From UBA6927 sp022447855 (GTDB lineage Bacteria > Chloroflexota > Dehalococcoidia > Lucifugimonadales > UBA6927): DNA of 64,000 bases. The number at the start of each line of letters is the position of its first letter. Within the stretch, counting starts at the first letter, position 1. Below the pieces are notes generated by a model. It searched no databases and was not told the DNA's origin. It worked only from the letters and a program-made list of their open reading frames with translations. The stretch lies in NCBI GenBank assembly GCA_022447855.1, contig JAKUTX010000001.1:248001-312000 (forward strand). Reading direction: 5' to 3'. The position numbers were made by a program, and so were the translations under genes. This document shows positions 34,350 through 42,961 of the stretch, piece by piece.

Positions 34350-35564
34350 ATGTCAAATTACTTAAATACCCTTCAAGAAGCAGTTGATATCCTCTCGAAT
34401 GGAACTCATTCTTGGATGGAAAGACTTTTCTCTAAAGGACCTACCGCAGAATTAAAAAATCTCAGTTCTATGAATGTTTGGAACGGATGGATGACTTGGC
34501 AAGCAGATTATCGTCCTGCAGATACTGGTTATTTAACAGGTAGGTTGTGGCTTCTTTATATACTTACAGGTGAGGACGATTTTAAAAACTGGGCTATCCA
34601 GTTGATTAAAGGCATGTCATCTGATCTCATAAGGTACCCTCAACTAAGTCATGTTTCAGGAGTAGATACATATTATGGTCCTGCCTGGGGATATGACATT
34701 ACTGGAGAAGAAGCTTTTAAAACGCTTTCTTTGAAATCTGCACAAAATCAAATTGATTCCATATTTAGTGAGAAAACAAACGTGTTTTATTTATCTCATG
34801 GTAGAAATGTGGTCAATATTGATTGCACTGCTTTTTTACTTGATCAGCCATGGGCTGGTAGATACGACAATAAATTTATGGATTATTTCAAAAAGCATAA
34901 CGACGAAATCTTAAACCTACGAATGGTAAGAAAAGAAGGCAACTACTTCCAAGTAGCTTATTTTGATTCAAATGAAGAATTCGACTACCTCACTACACAC
35001 CAAGGATGGAGAGTCGATAGTACTTGGGCAAGAGGACAAAGTTGGGGAATGCATAATTTCTGTGCCGCATACGAGTCAACTGGAAATGAAAATTACTTGA
35101 ATGCCGCAATTAAAATGTGTGATTGGTGGGTTTCTCACAACCCTTCAGATTATATCCCATTCTATGACTTTGAAGACCCCGAGGCATTTAAAAGACCAAA
35201 GGATTCTTGTGCCGCGGCAATGGCTGCAACCGCTCTAATGAGAATATCAAGATACGTTCCAGAAAAGAGTAATTCGTACCAACCTATAATTGAGGGAATA
35301 TTAACCGAATTAACCGAAAATTATCTCAGCATCGGCGGCCAATTATTACATGGCAGCTGGGGAAACACCGTTGGTAGATGGAGTAGAGAGTTACGGTTTC
35401 CACAAGAAGATATCGTCGCATATGGCAATTACTATTTCGTGGAATCCATTTTTCGGCAGCTAGTTCCTGACTGGAGTTTATTTGAATTAAACCCTAAGAA
35501 CACAAAAATGAACCCACAAATTGCTCAAGACATGATTAGCAACCAAATGGATCATCAAAAATGA
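34350..35564 (+). CDS. GH88-like unsaturated uronyl hydrolase
   Basis: A 404-residue protein with the (alpha/alpha)6 barrel pattern of glycoside hydrolase family 88, which removes unsaturated uronic acid from lyase products. Seen are DTGYLTGRLWLLY, SGVDTYYGPAW, 'VNIDCTAFLLDQPWAG', WARGQSWG (W226, R228, Q230) and the end 'FPQEDIVAYGNYYFVESIFR'. The general acid/base Asp pairs of the family are probably the Asp in GVDTYYG and in NIDCTA. I use the ATG at 34350; a TTG two codons upstream is also possible. No signal peptide is obvious, which suits cytoplasmic oligosaccharides. It overlaps the next gene by 4 bp. Confidence 0.78.
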   Translation: MSNYLNTLQEAVDILSNGTHSWMERLFSKGPTAELKNLSSMNVWNGWMTWQADYRPADTGYLTGRLWLLYILTGEDDFKNWAIQLIKGMSSDLIRYPQLSHVSGVDTYYGPAWGYDITGEEAFKTLSLKSAQNQIDSIFSEKTNVFYLSHGRNVVNIDCTAFLLDQPWAGRYDNKFMDYFKKHNDEILNLRMVRKEGNYFQVAYFDSNEEFDYLTTHQGWRVDSTWARGQSWGMHNFCAAYESTGNENYLNAAIKMCDWWVSHNPSDYIPFYDFEDPEAFKRPKDSCAAAMAATALMRISRYVPEKSNSYQPIIEGILTELTENYLSIGGQLLHGSWGNTVGRWSRELRFPQEDIVAYGNYYFVESIFRQLVPDWSLFELNPKNTKMNPQIAQDMISNQMDHQK

Positions 35565-36748
35565 ATGAATCAAAAGCCTTCCGATTTAACTCGGAACCCG
35601 AGAACCAAAAATACCTCGACATATTAGACTATTCCATGAATATAGTTGCGGATGGTTCAAATTTGCAAATGAAGCATTTATTCGATGGAGGTAATTCAGG
35701 AAAAATTCAGAGAATGAATAATCGTACAGGTCGTTATAGCCTTGGACCAAATTACGCTTCTGGAGATGTTGGATTATTGATTGGAAGATTATGGTTATTA
35801 TTTTTGCATTCAGGAAAAACTCAATTTCAAAAATGGGCCCTAGATTTAATCAGCCAAATTGAGGAAGACCTTTTAAACAAGGCTTCATTCGATTGTTCTT
35901 CTACTTTAGATGTTTTTTTTGGATTGAATCACACTGCTAAAATAACTGGTTTAGAAAAATGGAAATATCTTTTCTCTAAAGTGTCCTCAACCATATCAAA
36001 TGAATTTTGGAATGAAACTGCAAAGTGTTTTGTTTCAACAAAATATGAAGAAAAACAATTATCCATGGATATAACAGGGGGGATGCTCCCATTACATTCT
36101 GAAAACATTTCTAAGAAATCAGAAGAAAGACTCATTAAACATTTCGATACAATTTTAGACTTAAACATGATTAGACCAAATGGATCAGTAAGACAATGTG
36201 CCGTTTTCGATTCATTTAGTGATTTTTCACACTATTCAACAAATCATGGATATGAAGTATTTGATTCGGTTGCCAAAACTCATGCCTCATCAATGCTAAA
36301 CTTCATTTCTGTTTATGAAATCACTGGACATCAAAGATTCCTGGACGCAACAATAAAATTGGCAAACTATTGGTGCGAATCAATCCCCGAGGATTGGGTC
36401 CCGAGGTACGATTTTACCGACCCTGACCCAAAAACCAAACCAAAAGATTCTTGTGCTGCCTCAATTGCAGTTGTTGCAATGATTCGTTTATGTAAAATTC
36501 GTCCAGAATTAAATGCACACTATCGTTTAATCATTGAAGAAACCCTAAAAACCCTCTCTAAAAAGTACTTAGCTGAGGGAGGTATCCTTTTACATAGTAG
36601 TTGGGGTGACCAAAGATGGCACTCAGCTCTCAAATTCAAACCTGTACCGTCAAACCTAGTCTTCCCACAAGAAGAAATTCTTCCACTTGGAAATTATTTT
36701 TTTGTGGAAGCTATTTTCAGGGAACTAAATCCAAGTATAAAAATCTAA
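35561..36748 (+). CDS. GH88-like paralogue with altered substrate motif
   Basis: A 395-residue tandem paralogue of the upstream protein (shared GDVGLLIGRLWLLF, DFTDPD, KPKDSCAAS, 'FPQEEILPLGNYFFVEAIFR'). The WARGQ motif of the first copy is here AKTHA (residues 238-242), so the Trp, Arg and Gln that hold the uronyl group are gone. The Asp equivalents (STLDVFFG and SMDITGG) are kept. It overlaps the upstream gene by 4 bp (ATGA), so both are made together. It may act on another sugar or be an inactive partner. Confidence 0.75.
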   Translation: MNESKAFRFNSEPENQKYLDILDYSMNIVADGSNLQMKHLFDGGNSGKIQRMNNRTGRYSLGPNYASGDVGLLIGRLWLLFLHSGKTQFQKWALDLISQIEEDLLNKASFDCSSTLDVFFGLNHTAKITGLEKWKYLFSKVSSTISNEFWNETAKCFVSTKYEEKQLSMDITGGMLPLHSENISKKSEERLIKHFDTILDLNMIRPNGSVRQCAVFDSFSDFSHYSTNHGYEVFDSVAKTHASSMLNFISVYEITGHQRFLDATIKLANYWCESIPEDWVPRYDFTDPDPKTKPKDSCAASIAVVAMIRLCKIRPELNAHYRLIIEETLKTLSKKYLAEGGILLHSSWGDQRWHSALKFKPVPSNLVFPQEEILPLGNYFFVEAIFRELNPSIKI

Positions 36749-36750
36749 AT

Positions 36751-38424
36751 TTATTTTCTACCAGCAATTAACCTAGCCATCTCAACTGCAAACCAGAGTG
36801 CCAAACTACCTGTACGATCATCATAGCCACATACAGCAGTCCGATCTAAATAGTCACGAACAGATTCCATTGCTCCCGTACTTATGCAACCATCCATTAC
36901 ATCCCCATTGTCAGCTATCCTCTCACTTGCCCCAGTCCAAATTTTGTTCAACCATTCGAGATTTGAAGAATCGATCCAACCTTTCCGTAAACCCCTTGCA
37001 GCTGCATAACCTATCATGCAAGTACCTGTCATTTCCTCATAAGAGCCTTTCAAATCGATGATTTCAAGCCAACGTCCAGAAGGTTGTTGAAATTTTTTCA
37101 ACCCATCCAACAATCTTCTGTATGAATCTAAAATGAATGGCCGTTCAGGATGATCTTCAGGCAACACGGACAAAGTTTCAGTCAAACCTATCGCCGCGAA
37201 CCCATTCCCTCTTCCCCAATAAATATCGGTATTTCTATCATGCATAAACAATCCGTCGCTTTTTTGGGTTTTCATATTTTTAAGAAAGGTAACAAGTTTC
37301 TGCAAATAAGATTTATCACCAGTTAAAGAGTAGGCTCTTCCCAATATCGACCCTAGCATAAACATATCCTCCGTTCTCCAAAGAGGATCAGCTGGATGAG
37401 GTGGATTGGATTCACTACCTTCCTCAAAGAGATTTGCAGCATCTACTATTGTTTGTTTATACCTTTGATCACCAGAAAATAAAAACATTTCATCTGCCCA
37501 AACCATTCCAGCAATATGAGCAGAACCCGCGGGATTATCAGCATATGGATCAATTACACCAGAAACATAATTTTCTGTAAGTCCAGCGATTTCATGAATA
37601 GGGTTATTAGTTAGACCTCCATCCATTTCCCACAACCTGATTCGACCACTGATTCCTACCCCTTGAACATAATTGATAGGGTTATCAAGTTTGTGTCCAT
37701 ACGTTGAAGCAAGTATCCGTGCTGTGGCAATTGGAGTTCTTTGCCTACGAGATTCCAGGGTTTTTTGTGCTTGTGAAGCCGGAAATGATCCAGACAATGC
37801 AATCAACTTCGAGAGTTCCGACACAACAGAATCTTCTGGAGAAGATAAACGAAATGCAGGAATGGCTCCTAACCCGCTCGCTCTTGAAAATCCTAATGCA
37901 TTGACGAAAGAATTATCTTTTGAAACTGGATGTGCATTCAACTCAGTTGCAATCCCCTGAGCAGCCACATTTGATTCCCAGTGAACCACTTCAGCATTAC
38001 AAACTTCTACCACTACATCAGGAGCCAAGTAAGAAACCCAACGCCACAGATATCTAGATTCCGGATTTTTTTCATCATTGAAAAATCCATCATTTGGAGG
38101 ATATCCTAAAGATGGGCTTCCTCCAGATGAATTATTCGGTGACATTGATCGTTCATAACCATCAATGTTAATACACGGAGCAAAACTAATGCTTAAAGTA
38201 GAATCAACACATGCTTCAATAGCTCTAAGTGAAGTGTTTACATCCGCCTCACTCCCAGATAGCCCCCCCACAATTGCAATATTCAAATTTGGAGCATTAA
38301 CACTCTCTAAAAAAGGAATCTGCGTCTCTAAACGAGTTACCCCAAGAGCAGAATTATTCCACTGCTTAGAATTAAGTTGAGAAAATTCCTCAACTACTGA
38401 ATGAATGTTTTTTAGATTTGGCAT
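36751..38424 (-). CDS. M14-like domain fused to GH105 unsaturated rhamnogalacturonyl hydrolase
   Basis: A 557-residue two-domain protein. Residues about 45-230 resemble an M14 zinc-carboxypeptidase core (VGGLSGSEADVN, CINIDGYERSM), but the HxxE zinc motif reads SxxE (S56, E59) and no clear third His is seen. Residues about 250-557 match GH105: DGLFMHDRNTDIYWGRGNGFAAIGL, QQPSGRWLEIIDLKGSYEE, 'MTGTCMIGYAAARGL'. I use the ATG at 38424, which has GGAGAA 5 bases upstream; the longer frame start lacks a ribosome site. It is convergent with the GH88 pair, ending 2 bp after it. No secretion signal is visible. Confidence 0.75.
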   Translation of the reverse strand: MPNLKNIHSVVEEFSQLNSKQWNNSALGVTRLETQIPFLESVNAPNLNIAIVGGLSGSEADVNTSLRAIEACVDSTLSISFAPCINIDGYERSMSPNNSSGGSPSLGYPPNDGFFNDEKNPESRYLWRWVSYLAPDVVVEVCNAEVVHWESNVAAQGIATELNAHPVSKDNSFVNALGFSRASGLGAIPAFRLSSPEDSVVSELSKLIALSGSFPASQAQKTLESRRQRTPIATARILASTYGHKLDNPINYVQGVGISGRIRLWEMDGGLTNNPIHEIAGLTENYVSGVIDPYADNPAGSAHIAGMVWADEMFLFSGDQRYKQTIVDAANLFEEGSESNPPHPADPLWRTEDMFMLGSILGRAYSLTGDKSYLQKLVTFLKNMKTQKSDGLFMHDRNTDIYWGRGNGFAAIGLTETLSVLPEDHPERPFILDSYRRLLDGLKKFQQPSGRWLEIIDLKGSYEEMTGTCMIGYAAARGLRKGWIDSSNLEWLNKIWTGASERIADNGDVMDGCISTGAMESVRDYLDRTAVCGYDDRTGSLALWFAVEMARLIAGRK

Positions 38425-38469
38425 AATTTCTCCGCACAATGAACTAAACATAAATAATTTATCGATGCA

Positions 38470-38498
38470 AGGATACTTATGAACCCCCATTTGGTCAA
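38470..38498 (-). promoter_or_regulatory. Promoter of the M14-like/GH105 gene
   Basis: TTGACC (minus strand, 38498-38493), 17 bases, then TATCCT (38475-38470), about 45 bases before the ATG. Confidence 0.5.
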
Positions 38499-38526
38499 CC
38501 ACATGAATTCAAAAAGGTATGATTAA

Positions 38527-38553
38527 TTGACCAGTAAGACTCACTAATATAGA
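38527..38553 (+). promoter_or_regulatory. Promoter of the ThuA gene
   Basis: TTGACC (38527-38532), 15 bases, then TATAGA (38548-38553) on the + strand, divergent from the promoter of the fused gene. The start of translation is 47 bases downstream. Confidence 0.4.
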
Positions 38554-38599
38554 CTTGCGATCGAAATTAATTCCAAATTTATATATTAAGGAGTATCCA

Positions 38600-39265
38600 A
38601 TGAAGCTACTTGTATTAAGCGGAGGGAATCATCCATACGAAGAATCCACACCTGTTTTAGAAAGCTTTTTAAAACAAGCTGGTCACGAAGTCACAGTAAC
38701 TGAAGACGCCGCCCAGATCAACTCTGAAAACTTGGCAAATTTTGAAATACTAATCTTCAATACAATGCGCTCAGGAGATACGACTTTAAGTCGTGCCCAA
38801 CAAACAGCAATGACCCAGTTTATTGGAGGAGGTCATGGATTCGTCTCGTTGCATATTTCCAATGTCCGCCCAGATGACTGGCACGAGTATCATGACATTA
38901 CTGGTGGAGGATGGATATCAGCTGATAGCTGGCATCCACCTTATGGACAATTCGAAGTGAATGTCACGAATTCGAATCATGAATGTGTTGAGGGTATTTC
39001 AGACTTTTTAACAAATGACGAACTCTACATGGGATGTGATTTAAAAGACGGAAATGACTACTTTTTACATGCCGATTCAGAAGAAGGGACTCATAAGTGG
39101 AGAGACAAAGAAACATTTATGCCAGGCGGCACATTCCCCCTTGGTTGGACTAGAAAGTACGGTAATGGGAAAGTATTTGTAACAAACTTAGGCCATAACG
39201 GACTAAGTTTTAAGACTCCTGAATATCAAAAGCTTGTACTCAACGGAATTAATTGGGTATCCTGA
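38600..39265 (+). CDS. ThuA-like protein
   Basis: A 221-residue ThuA/trehalose-utilisation fold protein, class I glutamine amidotransferase-like: LLVLSGGNHPYEESTPVLES at the start, 'FIGGGHGFVSLHISNVRPDD', DEELY-like NDELYMGC and a C-terminal GNGKVFVTNLGHN. ThuA-type domains occur with sugar-modifying enzymes; the reaction is usually unknown. The ATG at 38600 has AAGGAG 6 bases upstream; the frame continues upstream but without conservation. Confidence 0.8.
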   Translation: MKLLVLSGGNHPYEESTPVLESFLKQAGHEVTVTEDAAQINSENLANFEILIFNTMRSGDTTLSRAQQTAMTQFIGGGHGFVSLHISNVRPDDWHEYHDITGGGWISADSWHPPYGQFEVNVTNSNHECVEGISDFLTNDELYMGCDLKDGNDYFLHADSEEGTHKWRDKETFMPGGTFPLGWTRKYGNGKVFVTNLGHNGLSFKTPEYQKLVLNGINWVS

Positions 39266-39308
39266 CTTTCACAAATCCGTGAACCCCAATCCAAGTAAGG
39301 TTTAGTTT

Positions 39309-40403
39309 ATGAAAATCACAGAAGTAAAAGTTTCTACTTTAACTTATCCAGAAGGATCAGCCGTTGCGGATGCCACAATGGCACCCAAAAGCGCCAAAGG
39401 CTACACCTTCGTACATATATTAACTGATGAAGGTATTACAGGACTGGGGATTGGGAAATCGGCACCAGGAATCAAACAAATCGTTGAAAATATTTTTGCC
39501 CCTATCCTAATTGGACAAGACCCTTACGACATCGAAAAACTATGGGATTTAATGTATTGGGCTATCAGAAGCTTTGGGAGGAAAGGTGTTGCTTTTCAAG
39601 CAATATCATCAGTCGATATTTCACTATGGGATTTAAAAGCAAAATCCTTAGATTTACCACTTTACAAACTACTTGGAGCGTTCTCTGATGCAGTTCCTAT
39701 TTATGGTAGTGGAGGGTGGACAAACTATACCGAAGAACAACTTGTGAGAGAAATGACCGATTATGTAGATCGCGGAATTCCAAGAGTGAAAATGAAAGTA
39801 GGCAAAGATTTTGGCAAATCTGAAAAAGAAGATCTTCAAAGGCTCGAACTCGTTAGGAAGTCAGTAGGTGACGACATTGAGATTTTCGTGGATGCAAACT
39901 GGGGATATTACCCTAAACAAGCAATCATGATGGCCAAGCAATTTGAGAATTATAATATTGGATGGTTTGAAGAACCAACTACTGCTGAAGATATCGCAGG
40001 ATTATCTGAAATTCGTCACTCAATTTCTATGCCCCTTGCATCAGGCGAACTTGAATATTCTAAATATGGATTCAAAGAGTTGATTTCTCGAGGAGGTTGC
40101 GACATAGCCCAACCTGATGTTGGCCATGTCGGTGGCATTACAGAATGGTTAAAAATTGCTCATATTGCCCACTCATTTAATATTCAAATCGCTCCGCATG
40201 GCCATCAATTAGTACACTTGCATCTTGGGTGCGCAACTCCAAACTTAAAAGTAATCGAATACATGAATACTTCATTAGAAATCGATCGAATATTCTTTAA
40301 TGAATTCCCGCAACAAAAGGGAGGAATGTGGAAACCCTTCCATGACAAACCAGGATTAGGATTGGATTTAAACCCTAAAGCTGTTGAAAAATGGGCAGTT
40401 TAA
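39309..40403 (+). CDS. Mandelate racemase/muconate lactonizing enzyme family protein
   Basis: A 364-residue enolase-superfamily enzyme. The KxK base motif is RVKMKVGKDF, metal ligands are VDANWGY, WFEEPT and SGELEY, and the C-terminal His is in IAPHGHQLVHLHL. This arrangement is MR-subgroup, so a racemase or acid-sugar dehydratase. It is 43 bp after the ThuA gene, so the pair is probably co-transcribed, and it sits with the GH88/GH105 enzymes, where an acid-sugar dehydratase would make sense. Confidence 0.85.
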   Translation: MKITEVKVSTLTYPEGSAVADATMAPKSAKGYTFVHILTDEGITGLGIGKSAPGIKQIVENIFAPILIGQDPYDIEKLWDLMYWAIRSFGRKGVAFQAISSVDISLWDLKAKSLDLPLYKLLGAFSDAVPIYGSGGWTNYTEEQLVREMTDYVDRGIPRVKMKVGKDFGKSEKEDLQRLELVRKSVGDDIEIFVDANWGYYPKQAIMMAKQFENYNIGWFEEPTTAEDIAGLSEIRHSISMPLASGELEYSKYGFKELISRGGCDIAQPDVGHVGGITEWLKIAHIAHSFNIQIAPHGHQLVHLHLGCATPNLKVIEYMNTSLEIDRIFFNEFPQQKGGMWKPFHDKPGLGLDLNPKAVEKWAV

Positions 40404-40414
40404 CACTTTATAGT

Positions 40415-41257
40415 TTATGAAAGATTTGTGCGTAATGCCCAATCTCCTTGGTCAACTTTAGCAAGAAAATTTTCTATAATCCTATTGAACAAACTCGGTT
40501 CTTCAATATTGATTGCATGGCCAGATTGTGGAAAAGTTACCAATCCCGATTTTGGAAAGTTTTCCTTCATAAACAAAGCTGGCTGAATACACGGAGAATC
40601 TTCATCACCAACTAAAATCAAAACAGGTATCTGACATTTTTTAATTTCATCTTCATAATCATACACAGATTTCCGCTTCTTTTGTACTCCCTGAAATGTT
40701 AAAGCTGAACCAAGATTGGAATGATCTAATAAGCGAGAACGAAATCTTTCAAATGCTCTAGAATCTTTCCTTATAAGTTGTGTTCTGGTTTCTCCTCTTA
40801 TATATGAATCAAGCGCCTGCATGCCATCAGAAATTAATTTGGAAGAATAAAATTCAATCATTTCCACAAATCCTTCACTTGGATTTGACCCACTGCCAGC
40901 TCCAGCAATTATCATCGACGAAGTACGTTCAGGATACTTCAACCCAAAAACCAAAGTTGTACCACCTCCCATTGACAAACCACCTATATGGGCTTTTTCA
41001 ATAGACATTTCATTCATAAAAGCATGTAAATCGTTGACAAGAATCTCTTGCGAATAATCATCTTGATGCTCAGGAACTTCTGATGGTGGATAGCCACGAT
41101 TATTTATAGAAATCACTTTGTAATCATTACATAATCTCTCAGTTAAGGATTCCCATGACCTAAAATCATCTGCGAATTCATGAAGTAAAATCAAGGGAGC
41201 CCCTACTCCCTTCTCTTGGTAAAAAATTTCAACTCCATTTATAGAAATTGTTGGCAT
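40415..41257 (-). CDS. Alpha/beta hydrolase
   Basis: A 280-residue protein of the lactonase/esterase type. The nucleophile Ser is in HIGGLSMGGGT, the acid Asp in LVGDEDSPCIQP and the His in QSGHAINIEEP; HEFADDFRSWESL is the oxyanion-hole segment. I use the ATG at 41257 because GGAGATTAGA precedes it and the conserved fold begins there; the frame runs 38 codons further upstream into the next gene's promoter. It resembles 3-oxoadipate enol-lactonases; substrate unknown. Confidence 0.82.
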   Translation of the reverse strand: MPTISINGVEIFYQEKGVGAPLILLHEFADDFRSWESLTERLCNDYKVISINNRGYPPSEVPEHQDDYSQEILVNDLHAFMNEMSIEKAHIGGLSMGGGTTLVFGLKYPERTSSMIIAGAGSGSNPSEGFVEMIEFYSSKLISDGMQALDSYIRGETRTQLIRKDSRAFERFRSRLLDHSNLGSALTFQGVQKKRKSVYDYEDEIKKCQIPVLILVGDEDSPCIQPALFMKENFPKSGLVTFPQSGHAINIEEPSLFNRIIENFLAKVDQGDWALRTNLS

Positions 41258-41272
41258 TCTAATCTCCATATC

Positions 41273-41300
41273 TTGTGATATCAATCTGTAGCAGTATAAT
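41273..41300 (+). promoter_or_regulatory. Promoter of the corrinoid methyl-transfer cluster
   Basis: TTGTGA (41273-41278), 16 bases, TATAAT (41295-41300), giving a leader of about 22 nt before the ATG at 41329. There is no clear Shine-Dalgarno in the leader. Confidence 0.5.
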
Positions 41301-41328
41301 GTATTAAAAATCTTTTTGGCAGTAGACA

Positions 41329-42234
41329 ATGCAATCAAAAAAACCTCGCAATCTAACATTACTAGAAGCAATTTCTGAAAAAACAGTACTTATATCTGAC
41401 GGTGCAACAGGGACATACTTACAAAATCATGGCCTGGAACCTGGTGGTTGTCCTGAAGAATTTAACTCAAGCCATCCGCAAGTCATTAGCCAAATGGCGA
41501 AAGACTATTTTGATGCAGGTTCCGATTTAGTACTAACAAATTCATTCGGCGGAAGTAATTTCATGCAAAAAAAATATGGGCATGGAGATAAAGTTTCTGA
41601 ATTTAATCGTTTAGCTGCGCAGCATGCCAGAAGAGCCGCAGGACCTAATAATTACGTTCTGGGTTCAGTTGGACCAACGGGAGAATTTTTATCACCTCTA
41701 GGAGATGTTTCTGAAAAAGAAATGTCTCTTGCTTTTAAAGAACAAATGATTGCCTTAAAGGAAGGTGGAGCTGACGCAATATTAATTGAAACCATGACCG
41801 CAATTGAAGAAATTTCACTTGCAATCAATGTAGCAAAAGAAAGTACAAATCTGCCGGTTATTGCGACTATGGTTTTTGACAAAGGACCAAGAGGGTTTTT
41901 TACTATGATGGGAATCACTCCAGAGCGTGCGGCTAAGGAATTAACCTCTGCAGGTGCTGATATTATAGGAACAAATTGTGGTAATGGTATCGACTTAATG
42001 ATTGAAATAGCACAACAAATGAGAGCGTCTACAGACAAGCCTATGATAGTACATTCAAATGCTGGCATCCCTACAGTAAAGAATGGAGAAATAATATACC
42101 CAGAAACTCCTGAATACATGACAGAACGATTCATAAAAATTGTGGAACTAGGGGTTAACATTGTTGGTGGATGCTGTGGTACCGGACCAGATCACATTAA
42201 GTTATTATCAAAAACCCTAAAACCGTCAGCATAA
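41329..42234 (+). CDS. Homocysteine S-methyltransferase-family protein
   Basis: A 301-residue TIM barrel of the MetH N-terminal/BHMT type: 'LISDGATGTYLQNHGLEPGG', LTNSFGGS, SVGPTGEFL. The zinc triad is C217 (in GTNCGNG), C282 and C283 (GGCCGTGPDHI). In known enzymes homocysteine is bound to zinc and takes a methyl group from a corrinoid or other donor. It is the first gene of a cluster with a UroD-type methyltransferase, a B12 protein and a RACo. It could be the methyl acceptor step or a corrinoid:substrate methyltransferase. Confidence 0.88.
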   Translation: MQSKKPRNLTLLEAISEKTVLISDGATGTYLQNHGLEPGGCPEEFNSSHPQVISQMAKDYFDAGSDLVLTNSFGGSNFMQKKYGHGDKVSEFNRLAAQHARRAAGPNNYVLGSVGPTGEFLSPLGDVSEKEMSLAFKEQMIALKEGGADAILIETMTAIEEISLAINVAKESTNLPVIATMVFDKGPRGFFTMMGITPERAAKELTSAGADIIGTNCGNGIDLMIEIAQQMRASTDKPMIVHSNAGIPTVKNGEIIYPETPEYMTERFIKIVELGVNIVGGCCGTGPDHIKLLSKTLKPSA

Positions 42235-42247
42235 AGGAATAACAAGT

Positions 42248-42925
42248 ATGTATGCAGAAAATTCAACAAAAGACTCAGAAATTTCAAAGGTTTTCAAAAA
42301 TTTTGGCAGTTGTGTAGAACTAATCCCTATAGATCCACACTTCCAAAATGTTTCCATTGGGTTATATGTCCAAAATTCCATCTGCTCCATCTGGTCATTC
42401 AGTCAGAAAAAGGGCATCCAAAAAAGGATCGAACACATTCGCGATCAAATGATCCATCTTGGCGATTTAGAACCTATACAGGAATCATTCAATCAAGCCA
42501 AATTCCCATGCGGAATAATCCACCAAAGACCATTAAGGTTTTTAATCTCTCAAGCTACAAATAAAAATCCTGATTTCAAGCATCCATCAGGTGATATTAC
42601 TATCCAAGACTCAAAGTCAGACCTCAAAATTACTGCCACACCCAGGGAAAATAATGGAAGTTGGGACTATGCTATAGAGGGAAAAGGTGAAGCGAAGAAT
42701 GCTTCACTAAGAATCAAAATGATCGTTGCCGGTTTTATGAAATATGGTGAAATGATAAAAACTTCAGATACTTCTGTAGCATTTGAGTGTGGAAAAAACC
42801 ATGATAATTTAATGAGAATAATTTTGCCTTATTCAAGAAATATTTCTAGTGTCGAAGGGATGATGGAAACTGAGGCTCTAAGAGGACAAATGACTACAGG
42901 CACGCTAGGATTTAGTGTCACATAA
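42248..42925 (+). CDS. Unknown protein in the corrinoid cluster
   Basis: A 225-residue protein I do not recognise. It has no membrane segment, no clear nucleotide or metal motif, and four scattered Cys, near residues 22, 34, 88 and 183 (FGSCVEL, NSICSIW, FPCGII, FECGKNH). The middle (about 105-205) is beta-rich. It starts 13 bp after the methyltransferase gene with AAGGAATAAC upstream, and lies before the UroD-type gene, so it is very likely part of the system. A substrate-binding or activation role is possible but unsupported. Confidence 0.65.
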   Translation: MYAENSTKDSEISKVFKNFGSCVELIPIDPHFQNVSIGLYVQNSICSIWSFSQKKGIQKRIEHIRDQMIHLGDLEPIQESFNQAKFPCGIIHQRPLRFLISQATNKNPDFKHPSGDITIQDSKSDLKITATPRENNGSWDYAIEGKGEAKNASLRIKMIVAGFMKYGEMIKTSDTSVAFECGKNHDNLMRIILPYSRNISSVEGMMETEALRGQMTTGTLGFSVT

Positions 42926-42961
42926 AAATAAATTAGTGATAGAATTTGTGAAGGAGCCCAA

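Noticed and set aside
41258..41371. 38-residue extension of the alpha/beta hydrolase
   Set aside because: It runs into the neighbouring gene and its promoter, lacks a ribosome site and is not part of the fold; GGAG precedes the ATG at 41257.
41652..42161. 169-residue minus-strand ORF inside the homocysteine methyltransferase gene
   Set aside because: It mirrors the codons of a well-conserved gene and has no motif of its own.
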